DNA of 28,447 bases from JBAUHN01 sp049680295 (GCA_049680295.1 JBAUHN010000164.1:1-28447), one strand, 5' to 3'. Shown: positions 5,432 through 14,214, counted from the first letter of the stretch. Notes: a model not told the origin generated them from the letters alone. Numbers and translations: made by a program.

Positions 5432-7522
5432 TTAACCCACTGATATCAAACGAATTGCTTCGTCCTGCCGCATAAGCCACAACAGCATCCGCGCCGCCTG
5501 TCCGCGGGCCGAGGTTAACTTCGGATCATCCGACAACAACCGGCGCGCATCTGATTGCGCCACCGCCATCAGTGCGGCCTGTCGTTCCAGATCGGCGACT
5601 TTGAACCGGGGCACGCCTGATTGCGCGGTGCCGATCAGATCACCGGACCCGCGCATTTTAAGATCAGTTTCGGCAATCTCAAACCCATCTTCGGTGGCGC
5701 GCAACACCTCCAATCGCTGACGACCACTGTCGGTCAGCGGCGATTGATACAGCAGCAAACAGGTCGAGGCCGCCTCGCCGCGCCCGACCCTGCCACGCAG
5801 CTGGTGTAATTGCGCCAGACCAAAGTTTTCTGCACGTTCAATCACCATAATCGTGGCGTTTGGCACATCAACACCCACCTCGATCACCGTTGTGGCCACC
5901 AAAATCTTGGTTTTGCCGTTTTGAAACATGCGCATTGCCGCGTCTTTTTCAGCGGGTGGCATCTGGCCATGCACCAAGCCAACAACGCCTTCGCCCAAGG
6001 CAGCGCGCAGATGCTTGAAACGCGCGTCGGCGGCGGTCAGATCGACAGTTTCGCTTTCCTCCACTAAAGGACAGACCCAGTAGCATTGCCGCCCTTGCGC
6101 AATCACGGCACGCAGTCTTGTGATGACCTCGTCCAGACGCTCTGTGCTGACCAATGCGGTTTGGATCGGCTTGCGTCCGGGCGGCTTTTCGTCAAGCACA
6201 GACACATCCATATCGCCATATTGCGCCAGCGACAGGCTGCGCGGGATCGGCGTGGCGGTCATCACCAGCACATCCGCCGCCTGCCCCTTTTTGCCCAGCT
6301 CCAGCCGTTGCCGCACCCCAAACCGGTGCTGTTCATCCACCACCGCCAATCGCAGATCGGCAAAATTCACATCTGCCTGAAACACCGCATGAGTGCCGAC
6401 CAGAACCTGAATGTCACCGCGCGTCAGTGCCGCCAGCTTGTCGCGGCGCTCGGCCCCCTTGTCGCGCCCGGTAAGGATTTCGAGCACAACTCCGGCCGCC
6501 TCGGCCAAGGGTTGCAGCCCTTCCAGATGTTGCCGCGCCAGAATTTCCGTTGGCGCCATCATCACGCCCTGCCCGCCCGCCTCAACCGCGATCAGCAGCG
6601 CCATGAATGCTACATAGGTTTTGCCGGCACCGACGTCGCCTTGCAGCAACCGGTTCATCCGATCCGTGCTGGCCATATCGTCAGCAATTTCAGACACCGC
6701 CCGGTTTTGTGCAGCCGTTGGCGCATAGGACAAGGCAGCGCGCACTTTGGCCTGCAACAGGCCCGTCGCCGCAGATGCACGTCCGCGTTTTCGCCGCTCT
6801 TGCGCGCGCGCCAGGGCAAGCGTCATCTGATGCGCCATCAATTCATCATAAGCCAGCCGTTCGCGTGCCGGGGCCGTCGCCACCAGATCAGAGGGCTCTT
6901 GCGGGTGGTGGGCCGCATCCAATGCGGTCTTGAAATCGGGCCACCCGGCTTTGGATTTCTGGCCCGCGTCAATCCATTCGCCCATGTCAGGAACCCGGCA
7001 CAACGCTGCATCCACAGCCTTGACCATCAGCTTTTGCGTGATGCCGCTGGTCAACGGGTAAACCGGTTCAAACTTTGGGATGTCATCTGCCGATGCCGCA
7101 TCAACCGCGTGATCGGGGTGTACCATCTGTGCAATGCCATCAAACAGCTCCACCCGGCCGGACACGACGATATGCGCGCCCGTTGGCAGCGTCTTTTGCC
7201 AATAATCCCCACGGGCATGGAAATAGACCAGTTGAAACGAGGTTTGTGCATCTTCAACATGGATCCGGTACGCACCGCCTTTGGTGCGGGGCGAGTAGTG
7301 CTTTCCGATTGTCACAGCTACCGTCAAAACAGCCGGTAAATGCGCATTCTTGACGGTGTCGCGACGGCTGCGATCTATGCCGGAATATGGCAGTGTAAAC
7401 AACAAATCACGCGGTGCCTGCACCCCAAGCTGGGCAAAGTGCTGCGCGGTTTTCGGGCCCACGCCGTCTAGCGTTTCGAGGCCCGAAAACAGCGGAAAAA
7501 GCGGCTCGGGACGGCCGCTCAT
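5432..7522 (-). CDS. recG: ATP-dependent DNA helicase RecG
   Basis: A 696-residue RecG. The N-terminal wedge/OB region starts LFSGLETLDGVGPKTAQHFA; Walker A is GDVGAGKT at residues 295-302, Walker B-like DEQH at 396-399, followed by VMTATPIPRSL (motif III), VHGQMPPAEKD, TTVIEVGVDVPNA and the QLRGRVGRGE motif VI. RecG remodels stalled replication forks and Holliday junctions. The start codon overlaps the ligA stop (ATGA, 4 bp), so the two are probably cotranscribed and translationally coupled. Length and motifs are complete, and it should be functional. Confidence 0.97.
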   Translation of the reverse strand: MSGRPEPLFPLFSGLETLDGVGPKTAQHFAQLGVQAPRDLLFTLPYSGIDRSRRDTVKNAHLPAVLTVAVTIGKHYSPRTKGGAYRIHVEDAQTSFQLVYFHARGDYWQKTLPTGAHIVVSGRVELFDGIAQMVHPDHAVDAASADDIPKFEPVYPLTSGITQKLMVKAVDAALCRVPDMGEWIDAGQKSKAGWPDFKTALDAAHHPQEPSDLVATAPARERLAYDELMAHQMTLALARAQERRKRGRASAATGLLQAKVRAALSYAPTAAQNRAVSEIADDMASTDRMNRLLQGDVGAGKTYVAFMALLIAVEAGGQGVMMAPTEILARQHLEGLQPLAEAAGVVLEILTGRDKGAERRDKLAALTRGDIQVLVGTHAVFQADVNFADLRLAVVDEQHRFGVRQRLELGKKGQAADVLVMTATPIPRSLSLAQYGDMDVSVLDEKPPGRKPIQTALVSTERLDEVITRLRAVIAQGRQCYWVCPLVEESETVDLTAADARFKHLRAALGEGVVGLVHGQMPPAEKDAAMRMFQNGKTKILVATTVIEVGVDVPNATIMVIERAENFGLAQLHQLRGRVGRGEAASTCLLLYQSPLTDSGRQRLEVLRATEDGFEIAETDLKMRGSGDLIGTAQSGVPRFKVADLERQAALMAVAQSDARRLLSDDPKLTSARGQAARMLLWLMRQDEAIRLISVG

Positions 7523-9639
7523 GTGGTGTCAATCAGCGCCAGCCAGCCGTCCTCCTCCAATATCTCGATCCCCAGATCGGCGGCCTTTTTGGCCTTTGAA
7601 CCTGCCCCCGGTCCGGCCACCAGAATATCGGTCTTGGCACTGACCGAGCCTGCGACCTTGGCCCCCAAACGTTCGGCGCGCGCCTTTGCCTCGGCGCGGC
7701 TCATCTTCTCTAACGTGCCGGTGAACACCACGGTTTTCCCCGCGACCGGGCTTCCGCTGGTGTCGGGACGTGCGGCATCAAGCACAGACAATTGCGCCAC
7801 CAACCTATCCATCGAGGCGCGCTCGGCCTCTTGGGCGAAACTGCTGACCAATGATCCTGCCATCACCGTGCCGACACCATCAACGTTGATCAAATCGTCC
7901 CAAGCCGGGCCAGATTGATCGGCCGCATCCTGCATCGCCGCCTCTAATGCAGACCAGGAGCCATAATGCATCGCTACAAGGGTCGATGCGGCCTCGCCGA
8001 CATGGCGAATACCAAGGGCAAAAATCAATCGGCCCAAAGGGATTTTTCGTTTCTCGTCAATGGCATCAAACAGGTTGTCAGCGGATTTTTCGCCCCAGCC
8101 TTCGCGGTTTTTCAATTGCTTGACGCCGGTCCCAAACCGGTCGCGTAGCGTGAAAATATCGGCCGGTTCCCTGATCCATTCATCGCCGTAGAACTGTTCA
8201 ACCTGCTTGGCGCCCAATCCTTCAATGTCAAAGGCAGCGCGGCTGACGAAATGCTTTAGTTTTTCCACCGCCTGCGCCGGGCAAATCAACCCGCCAACAC
8301 ATCGCCGCACCGCGTCACCTTCATCGCGCACGGCGTCGCTGTTGCATTGCGGGCAAAGATGCGGAAACACATATGGGACAGCGTCCTCTTGCCGCCGAGA
8401 CAGATCAACATCTGCAACCTTAGGGATGACGTCGCCTGCGCGGTAGACCTGTACCCAATCACCGACGCGAATGTCCTTACCACCCCGGATTGTCTGGCCT
8501 TTGGAATCCCTGCCCGCGATGTAATCCTCGTTGTGCAACGTCGCATTTGACACCACGACACCGCCGACCGTCACAGGGGTCAGCCGCGCTACTGGCGACA
8601 ACGCGCCCGTGCGACCCACCTGAATGTCGATCGCCTCTATCTCGGTCCAGGCCAGTTCCGCCGGGAATTTATGCGCAATCGCCCATCGCGGCGTGGTCGA
8701 CCGAAACCCCAGTCGATCTTGCAAGTTAAGGTCATCAACCTTGTAGACAACGCCGTCGATGTCATACCCAAGCGTCGCGCGCTGGGTTTCGATCAGGTTG
8801 TAATGCGCCACCATTTCCGTCGGCCCATGGCATAGCGCAGTCAGCGGATTGGTCGCAAACCCCAGATCATCCAACCTTTTGATGGCGCCGGATTGCGTGT
8901 CAGCTAAGGGCTCCGCAACTGCCCCCCAGGCATATGCGAAAAACCGCAAAGGTCTGGACTTGGTGATCCCGGCATCCAGTTGGCGTAAAGATCCTGCCGC
9001 AGCATTGCGTGGATTTGCAAAAACTTTGCCACCCGCTGCCGCCTGCCTTGCATTCAAACCCTCGAAATCCGGATGAGACATATAAACTTCGCCGCGCACT
9101 TCCAAAACCTGAGGCGCGCCTGAAATCACTTTAGGTACATCCGTGATGGTCCGTGCATTTGCGGTGACATTTTCTCCAACGGCCCCATCACCGCGCGTCG
9201 CAGCCTGCACCAGTCGCCCGTCTTCATAGCGCAGCGACAAGGATAGCCCATCAATTTTCGGCTCGGCGGTATAGACCAAAGGGTCGCTCTGGCTCAGCCC
9301 CAGATATTTGCGAATGCGCGCGTCGAACTCGATCACATCCGCATCATCGAACGCATTGGACAGCGACAACATCGGCACCGCATGGCTGACCTTCGAAAAC
9401 CCATCTGACGGGGCTGCGCCTATGTGCTCAGACGGGCTATCGTCGCGTTTTAGGTCTGGGAACCGTGCCTCAATTGCAGCATTTCGGCGCTTTAAGTTAT
9501 CATACTCCGCATCAGACAGATCCGGTGCATCATCTGCGTGATAGGCCGCATTCGCACGGGCCAGCACTTGCGCCAACCGCTGCAACTCGGCGCGAGCCGA
9601 TTCGCTGTCTAACTGTTCGATATCCGTTTCAGACGTCAA
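7519..9639 (-). CDS. ligA: NAD-dependent DNA ligase LigA (TTG start)
   Basis: A 706-residue LigA. Domain Ia (AAYHADDAPDLSDAEYDNL) is followed by the adenylation motif EPKIDG with the nucleophile K128, the OB domain, a four-cysteine zinc finger (CPQCNSD ... C ... C), a helix-hairpin-helix region and a C-terminal BRCT domain (GKTVVFTGTLEKMSRAEAKA). It seals nicks using NAD+. The only initiator upstream of the conserved region is TTG at 9637-9639, preceded by a G-rich GGGGGGCGGG; an in-frame stop lies about ten codons upstream with no ATG or GTG between. Its stop overlaps the recG start by 4 bases. Confidence 0.96.
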   Translation of the reverse strand: MTSETDIEQLDSESARAELQRLAQVLARANAAYHADDAPDLSDAEYDNLKRRNAAIEARFPDLKRDDSPSEHIGAAPSDGFSKVSHAVPMLSLSNAFDDADVIEFDARIRKYLGLSQSDPLVYTAEPKIDGLSLSLRYEDGRLVQAATRGDGAVGENVTANARTITDVPKVISGAPQVLEVRGEVYMSHPDFEGLNARQAAAGGKVFANPRNAAAGSLRQLDAGITKSRPLRFFAYAWGAVAEPLADTQSGAIKRLDDLGFATNPLTALCHGPTEMVAHYNLIETQRATLGYDIDGVVYKVDDLNLQDRLGFRSTTPRWAIAHKFPAELAWTEIEAIDIQVGRTGALSPVARLTPVTVGGVVVSNATLHNEDYIAGRDSKGQTIRGGKDIRVGDWVQVYRAGDVIPKVADVDLSRRQEDAVPYVFPHLCPQCNSDAVRDEGDAVRRCVGGLICPAQAVEKLKHFVSRAAFDIEGLGAKQVEQFYGDEWIREPADIFTLRDRFGTGVKQLKNREGWGEKSADNLFDAIDEKRKIPLGRLIFALGIRHVGEAASTLVAMHYGSWSALEAAMQDAADQSGPAWDDLINVDGVGTVMAGSLVSSFAQEAERASMDRLVAQLSVLDAARPDTSGSPVAGKTVVFTGTLEKMSRAEAKARAERLGAKVAGSVSAKTDILVAGPGAGSKAKKAADLGIEILEEDGWLALIDTT

Positions 9640-9652
9640 AAGACCCGCCCCC

Positions 9653-9683
9653 CGTCGCTTATCTAACTAGATAGGCGGCGACG
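9653..9683. repeat. Inverted repeat in the ligA leader
   Basis: CGTCGC 9653-9658 pairs with GCGACG 9678-9683, enclosing TATCTA 9660-9665 and TAGATA 9668-9673 with a 2-base centre. It lies 14 bases upstream of the ligA TTG start and downstream of ctrA. It could fold in the ligA 5' leader near the ribosome binding site or be an operator; there is no T-run to make it a terminator. Confidence 0.45.
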
Positions 9684-9783
9684 CAGGCCGGGTCCAGATC
9701 ATTTCCAATACGGTCGGCGGCGCGAAGCGTGGCTATGGTTTCACGCGTCACCCAACCGAGGCAATGTTGACCTTAAAAACGCA

Positions 9784-10503
9784 TCACGCGCCTATGGCCA
9801 ACCGCTGAATGCCGCTTGCACTGGCTGCACTTGGTTCACGCAGAACATATCCCCGCCCCCAGACTGTCTCGAGATAGTTTTCACCGCCTGTCGCCGTACT
9901 GAGTTTTTTCCGAAGTTTGCAAATAAACACGTCAATAATTTTCAACTCAGGCTCGTCCATACCGCCATAAAGGTGGTTCAGAAACATCTCCTTTGTCAGA
10001 GTTGTTCCTTTCCTCAGACTCAATAACTCAAGCATCTGATATTCCTTGCCGGTCAAATGCACCGCCGTGTCACCAACACTCACGGTCTTGGCATCCAGAT
10101 TGACCGCGATTTGCCCGGTCTCAATCACCGATTGCGAATGGCCTTTCGAGCGACGGATAATCGCATGAATACGCGCAACCAATTCTTCCCTGTGAAAAGG
10201 TTTGGTCAAATAATCGTCGGCACCAAAACCGAAACCCTTGATTTTGCTTTCGGTGTCATCGGACCCAGACAGTATCAAAATAGGCGTCTCAATCCGCGAT
10301 AGACGCAATTGACGCAGAACCTCATGCCCGTTCATGTCCGGCAAATCGAGGTCCAGCAAAATCAGATCGTAATCATAAAGCTTCGCCAGATCGACGCCCT
10401 CTTCACCAAGATCCGTTGCATAAACATTCAAATTCGCATGGGTCAACATCAACTCAATGCTCTTTGATGTTGTCGGGTCGTCCTCGACGAGCAGTACGCG
10501 CAT
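9784..10503 (-). CDS. ctrA: Cell-cycle response regulator CtrA
   Basis: A 239-residue OmpR/PhoB-type regulator. The receiver domain has the acidic pocket EDD (7-9), phosphoacceptor D51 in LILLDLDLPDMNG and K in LTKPFH. The DNA-binding domain contains VHLTGKEYQMLELLSLRKGT and EMFLNHLYGGMDEPELKIID, almost identical to Caulobacter CtrA. Family knowledge: CtrA is phosphorylated through CckA-ChpT; in Rhodobacterales it controls motility, gene transfer agents and cell-cycle-related genes rather than being strictly essential. A very strong GGAGG lies 6 bases before the ATG. It lies 96 bases downstream of sciP on the same strand, a CtrA inhibitor family gene. Confidence 0.95.
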   Translation of the reverse strand: MRVLLVEDDPTTSKSIELMLTHANLNVYATDLGEEGVDLAKLYDYDLILLDLDLPDMNGHEVLRQLRLSRIETPILILSGSDDTESKIKGFGFGADDYLTKPFHREELVARIHAIIRRSKGHSQSVIETGQIAVNLDAKTVSVGDTAVHLTGKEYQMLELLSLRKGTTLTKEMFLNHLYGGMDEPELKIIDVFICKLRKKLSTATGGENYLETVWGRGYVLREPSAASASGIQRLAIGA

Positions 10504-10538
10504 TCCTTACCTCCACGGCAGTCTGAATTCATCTGGGA

Positions 10539-10562
10539 TTAACCTTGACCAAGAAAGGTTAA
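10539..10562. promoter_or_regulatory. Inverted repeat TTAACC-N12-GGTTAA in ctrA leader
   Basis: TTAACC 10539-10544 and GGTTAA 10557-10562 are perfect inverted arms 36 bases upstream of the ctrA start. TTAACC resembles a CtrA half-site, but the spacing is not the canonical TTAA-N7-TTAA. A second pair, ACACG/CGTGT, lies at about 10565-10578. Autoregulatory binding is possible but unproven. Confidence 0.4.
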
Positions 10563-10599
10563 CCACACGTTACCGTGTATCAATATTAGCAAAAACAAT

Positions 10600-10878
10600 C
10601 TATGGTTGTCTGTATTTTTGCAAGGATGTGGTTCGCAATCCCGCCTCCCCATGCTCTGTCACCGCAACGACCCACTCCCGAAACTCTTCCTCGCTGAGGT
10701 CATATCGTGTCAGTGCATCCGGTTGCGTTATCAACCCGTAAACAACAGCCCGCACCACCGCCGCCTTGCGCGATGCAACCCAGCGCCGCGTTTTTTCAGG
10801 CGGCAAATCCGCAAGGCTCATCACCGTTCCATCCTCCAGCGTCACAGACCTGGGGCCATCCACTTTTTTTAAGTACAT
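10600..10878 (-). CDS. sciP: SciP-like CtrA inhibitor (DUF1153)
   Basis: A 92-residue protein with the DUF1153/SciP pattern: DGPRSVTLEDGTVMSLADLP, PEKTRRWVASRKAAVVRAV (helix-turn-helix region), LSEEEFREW and the C-terminal GLRTTSLQKYR. In Caulobacter, SciP binds CtrA at promoters and stops it from recruiting RNA polymerase. The ATG at 10878 is preferred to the GTG 9 bases upstream because GGTGAG is then 8 bases away. It lies directly upstream of ctrA with a 96-base gap, so regulator and inhibitor may be made from one transcript. It is divergent from mnmA. The family is clear; the inhibitory function is inferred from it. Confidence 0.88.
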   Translation of the reverse strand: MYLKKVDGPRSVTLEDGTVMSLADLPPEKTRRWVASRKAAVVRAVVYGLITQPDALTRYDLSEEEFREWVVAVTEHGEAGLRTTSLQKYRQP

Positions 10879-10920
10879 TTTCCACACTCACCATCGTTTC
10901 TAAGCCGATTTTGGCGCGAC

Positions 10921-10932
10921 GTCCTTAAGGAC
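10921..10932. promoter_or_regulatory. 12-bp perfect palindrome between sciP and mnmA
   Basis: GTCCTTAAGGAC is a perfect palindrome containing TTAA, located 43 bases upstream of the sciP start and about 15 bases upstream of the mnmA -35 box. It could be an operator for either gene; the binding factor is unknown. Confidence 0.35.
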
Positions 10933-10947
10933 AAATGAAACTGCCCC

Positions 10948-10975
10948 TTGAGAGTAGTTAGGATTTTCCTATATT
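10948..10975 (+). promoter_or_regulatory. Sigma-70-like promoter of mnmA
   Basis: TTGAGA at 10948-10953 and TATATT at 10970-10975 are separated by 16 bases. The expected transcription start lies about 25 bases before the mnmA ATG. Confidence 0.6.
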
Positions 10976-11006
10976 CCGCTGTAACTCTCATCGAAAGACA
11001 CTCAGG

Positions 11007-12149
11007 ATGCCCCTTGACCAGCTCCCACCGCTGAATTCGCTTGGCTTCGCCAAAGCCCCCGCCGACACGCGGGTGGTGGTTGCAATGTCTGGTGGCGTAG
11101 ACAGTTCCGTTGTGGCCGCCATGCTGGCCGAAGAAGGCTATGATGTCGTTGGCGTGACCTTGCAACTTTACGATCATGGGGCGGCATTGGCCAAAAAAGG
11201 CGCCTGCTGCGCGGGCCTTGATATTCACGACGCGCGTCGTGTCGCTGAATCCATGGGCTTTCCGCACTACGTGCTGGATTATGAAAACGTCTTCAAAGAC
11301 GCGGTGATCGACGAATTCGCCGAAAGCTATCTTGCGGGCGCCACGCCGGTCCCCTGCATCCGCTGTAATGAGCGGGTGAAATTCAAGGATCTGCTGGAAA
11401 CCGCCAAAGATCTGGAGGCAGACTGCATGGCGACCGGCCACTACATCCGGCGCGAAATCGGCGACGCCGGGGCCGAGTTGCACAGCGCCGCAGATGCAGG
11501 CCGCGACCAAAGCTACTTTTTGTTCTCAACGACCAAAGAACAACTAGACTATCTGCGGTTCCCTCTTGGCGGACTGGCTTCCAAGTCCGAAACCCGCGCC
11601 TTGGCCACCAAATACGGGCTTAACGTCGCCGATAAACCTGACAGTCAGGATATCTGTTTTGTGCCCAACGGCGATTACGCCAGCGTCATCCGAAAGCTAC
11701 GTCCCGAGGCTGCCGATCCCGGCAACATCGTTGACACCCAAGGCCAAGTTCTGGCCCAACACGACGGCGTGATCCATTACACGATCGGCCAACGAAAGGG
11801 TCTTGGTATTGGCGGTCTCAGCGCGCCACTTTATGTCATCAAACTGGACGCCGCCCGCAAAGAGGTCGTCGTTGGCCCGAAAGAGTTGCTGGCGACCCGC
11901 ACCGTGCCCTTGCGTGAAATCAACTGGCTGGGCGATGCGCTGCTGATGTCGCAACCCGAATGGCACGTCGCTGTGCGGGTGCGCTCGACCAGACCGCCGA
12001 CCGAGGCCATTATCCGCCCCCTTAGCGACACGACAGCGCAGGTTGAACTGATCACCGCAGAACAGGGCGTATCCCCGGGGCAGGCGTGCGTGTTCTATGA
12101 CACCACATCCACACGCATCCTGGGCGGCGGCTGGATCCACAAAGGCTGA
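11007..12149 (+). CDS. mnmA: tRNA-specific 2-thiouridylase MnmA
   Basis: A 380-residue MnmA. The PP-loop ATP-binding motif SGGVDSS lies at residues 28-34. The catalytic cysteine is C120 in CNERVKF and the second reactive cysteine is C217 in SQDICFVP. DQSYFL and the HYTIGQRKGLGIG block are also typical. The enzyme adenylates U34 and inserts sulfur relayed from the IscS/Tus system to make s2U in tRNA-Lys, tRNA-Glu and tRNA-Gln. About 20 residues precede the conserved core, which is common in related alphaproteobacterial proteins. The gene is divergent from sciP with its own promoter at 10948-10975, and convergent with lpxB. Confidence 0.97.
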   Translation: MPLDQLPPLNSLGFAKAPADTRVVVAMSGGVDSSVVAAMLAEEGYDVVGVTLQLYDHGAALAKKGACCAGLDIHDARRVAESMGFPHYVLDYENVFKDAVIDEFAESYLAGATPVPCIRCNERVKFKDLLETAKDLEADCMATGHYIRREIGDAGAELHSAADAGRDQSYFLFSTTKEQLDYLRFPLGGLASKSETRALATKYGLNVADKPDSQDICFVPNGDYASVIRKLRPEAADPGNIVDTQGQVLAQHDGVIHYTIGQRKGLGIGGLSAPLYVIKLDAARKEVVVGPKELLATRTVPLREINWLGDALLMSQPEWHVAVRVRSTRPPTEAIIRPLSDTTAQVELITAEQGVSPGQACVFYDTTSTRILGGGWIHKG

Positions 12150-12202
12150 TGACCTCAGCGTTGCTTCCAAGTGGCAAAAATATCGTCCCGCCGAAGGCGA
12201 TC

Positions 12203-12250
12203 TTGCCCCTTTTTGGGGCAAAAAAACATGTCGTCGCGCGTCAGCGCGGC
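12203..12250. terminator. Probable terminator zone between mnmA and lpxB
   Basis: GTCGCGC 12233-12239 and GCGCGGC 12244-12250 form a 7-bp stem (one G-T pair) with a GTCA loop, followed on the plus strand by CTTTT, a weak terminator for mnmA. Read on the minus strand the same stem is followed after a few bases by a T7 run. A second perfect 7-bp hairpin, TTGCCCC 12203-12209 / GGGGCAA 12215-12221, lies beside it but has its A/T run on the wrong side to be a terminator by itself. Confidence 0.5.
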
Positions 12251-12256
12251 CTTTTG

Positions 12257-13423
12257 CTAACTTTCTGCGTATTCCAATCCTGTTAGAACAGCCCGTGCCG
12301 CGCGCAATCCGGGGTCTTCACCCCCCCGTCCTAACCGTGCCATCGTCACTGCCATCGCGTCCAGTTGCAATTCAGGACGTGCCAATACATCCAAGACACC
12401 TGCAGATACAGCATGCGGCGTACAGGCGGCCCCAAGGAACTCAGGCACGACGCGGGTTTCAGACACCAGATTGACCAAAGTGACCGTATCAATCTTTGCC
12501 ATCCATGAGATCACCTTGAACGTCAGCCAGTTCATCTTATAGGCAATCACCATTGGTGTACCGGCAGCCGCCAGCTCCAGCGAAACCGTCCCGGATGCCG
12601 CCAGTGCCACGCGTGCGGTGCGAAATGCCGCGCGTTTCTCGGCGCCCGCGGCATCGACACTTAATCCCCGTGGGTCAAGAACAACGGCTTCAACCGGCCA
12701 GTCGCGCACTGCTTCATTCACAATCCCAGCCACCGAAGCCGCGGCCGGCACAACAATTTTCATATCCCGGTGCTCTTTTAGAATCGGTGCCAGCGCTTCA
12801 CCAAAAAGCGACGCCAAACGCGCAACCTCACCGCGTCGCGAGCCTGGCAACACCAGCATCACGGGCGCATCCCCCAAATCATAAGCCGCCCGGAACGCAG
12901 CCTCGTCCGCTGCTGTTGCAAGTGGTTCCGAGACCACAGGATGGCCTACAAAATCGCACCTCATCCCACCGACAGACATCAACGGCGGCTCAAACGGGAA
13001 CAACGCCAACACTTGGTCAATCACTCTCGCCATTTTTAACGCGCGCCCCGACCGCCAAGCCCAAACCGTAGGCGCCACATAGTGAACCGTGCGAATACGT
13101 GTGACCTCTTTCACCTGTTTCGCCACACGCAGTGAAAAATCAGGGCTGTCTATGGTAATCAAAACATCTGGTTTTGCTGCAACCACCGCCTGCGCCGTTT
13201 GGTTGATCCGGGCCACAAGCGCGCGGTATTTTGGCAGAATTTCGACTAAACCCATCACACTGAGCTCTTCCATGGGAAACAAGCTGCTGAGCCCCTGTTC
13301 CGCCATCAGAGGCCCGCCGACGCCCTCAAAGCGCACTTCAGGTCGCAATTGCCGCAAGCCGGCCATCAATGCGCCCCCCAGTTTGTCGCCCGATGGCTCA
13401 CCTGCGATGATGAACACCCGCAT
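12257..13423 (-). CDS. lpxB: Lipid-A-disaccharide synthase
   Basis: A 388-residue LpxB, a GT19 glycosyltransferase. It starts MRVFIIAGEPSGDKLGGALM and contains GVGGPLM, MGLVEILPKY, TIDSPDFSLRVAK, YVAPTVWAWR, LLPGSR-type VLPGSRRGEVARL and ASGTVSLELA, all family blocks. It condenses UDP-2,3-diacylglucosamine with lipid X at the inner face of the cytoplasmic membrane, giving the lipid A disaccharide. The start at 13423 forms a TGATG overlap with the lpxI stop, consistent with coupled translation; the longer frame adds seven unsupported residues. It is the last gene of the bamA-lpx cluster and converges on mnmA. Confidence 0.96.
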   Translation of the reverse strand: MRVFIIAGEPSGDKLGGALMAGLRQLRPEVRFEGVGGPLMAEQGLSSLFPMEELSVMGLVEILPKYRALVARINQTAQAVVAAKPDVLITIDSPDFSLRVAKQVKEVTRIRTVHYVAPTVWAWRSGRALKMARVIDQVLALFPFEPPLMSVGGMRCDFVGHPVVSEPLATAADEAAFRAAYDLGDAPVMLVLPGSRRGEVARLASLFGEALAPILKEHRDMKIVVPAAASVAGIVNEAVRDWPVEAVVLDPRGLSVDAAGAEKRAAFRTARVALAASGTVSLELAAAGTPMVIAYKMNWLTFKVISWMAKIDTVTLVNLVSETRVVPEFLGAACTPHAVSAGVLDVLARPELQLDAMAVTMARLGRGGEDPGLRAARAVLTGLEYAES

Positions 13424-14214
13424 CAGTCGCCCGTCCGCGACCACAATACCAGACCCAATTCGTCCGCACGTGCGACGGTCTGCGCCTGCTCCAACACAAT
13501 GACATCGCCTGCATCTATGACCACCCCGACCAGACCCGCCTTATGCGCTGCCGCAATTGTAGCGGGTCCAATTGTCGGCATGTCCGCGCGTGCATCCTGG
13601 CCGACTTTCGGACCTTTGATCAGGATCGCCTGCCTGTCCGCCATGTCCTGCGGCAGTCCCGCAATCATGAAATCAGTGCCAAACAGGGTCTCGATCGCCA
13701 ATACCTGACCGCCTCCGACAACGCAGGCCTGACCCACATCCATCGGCGCCAAAGCAGCCAAAACGGCAGCCCCCTTGGCTGCATCGTGACGCATCTGCGC
13801 CGAAGGCCAGACTATGCCCAGAACACCCGGCGGCGCCACCAGATCAGGCGCCAGTTCATGTGCCGCGCGCACCACGAACCCGGTTTGCTCAAACAACCCG
13901 ATCACACCGCGCAACGCCGCATCATCGCCAGAGGTCAGGGCCGTCTGCAACACCGGCAACAGTGGCCGTGTCTCAGCATCCAGCATCTTAGGATCAATCA
14001 CAGGCCGCTCAATCGCGCCACAAAAACACACTTCGGTCACGCCTTTTTCCGCCAACGTCACCAGAAACGATCCAAGTTGCTCCAGCCGAAAGGTTATGTC
14101 GGCGTCCAGATCATCGGGCTCAAACCCGGCCAGCACACAGATCAATGGCGCGATGTCCTGCGCTGCTGCGACCTGCGCCGGCAAAAGCCCGCGTCCCGAG
14201 ATCAGCGCCAGCAT
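13423..14214 (-). CDS. lpxI: UDP-2,3-diacylglucosamine pyrophosphatase LpxI
   Basis: A 263-residue protein of the former DUF1009 family. Typical blocks are LISGRGLLPAQVA at the N-terminus, LGIVWPSAQMRHDAAKG, a central VGGGQVLAIETLFGTD, and DMPTIGPATIAAAHKAGLVGV near the end. It hydrolyses UDP-2,3-diacylglucosamine to lipid X and UMP in the lipid A pathway, replacing the unrelated LpxH of enterobacteria, a trait common in alphaproteobacteria. The start overlaps the lpxA stop by one base (TGATG) and its stop overlaps the lpxB start in the same way, so the three lpx genes are tightly coupled. Confidence 0.95.
   Translation of the reverse strand: MLALISGRGLLPAQVAAAQDIAPLICVLAGFEPDDLDADITFRLEQLGSFLVTLAEKGVTEVCFCGAIERPVIDPKMLDAETRPLLPVLQTALTSGDDAALRGVIGLFEQTGFVVRAAHELAPDLVAPPGVLGIVWPSAQMRHDAAKGAAVLAALAPMDVGQACVVGGGQVLAIETLFGTDFMIAGLPQDMADRQAILIKGPKVGQDARADMPTIGPATIAAAHKAGLVGVVIDAGDVIVLEQAQTVARADELGLVLWSRTGD

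Noticed and set aside
6086..7339. A 417-codon open frame on the plus strand opposite recG
   Set aside because: It is antisense to a complete recG, is rich in His, Arg, Gln and Cys without any domain pattern, and has no ribosome binding site. It is a codon-bias shadow.
10539..10562. A canonical CtrA box upstream of ctrA
   Set aside because: The TTAA elements are 14 bases apart in inverted form instead of TTAA-N7-TTAA, so I kept it only as an inverted repeat of unknown use.
12203..12221. The perfect GCCCC/GGGGC hairpin as a terminator by itself
   Set aside because: Its A-run lies after the stem on the plus strand, so neither direction has a T-run directly following the stem.
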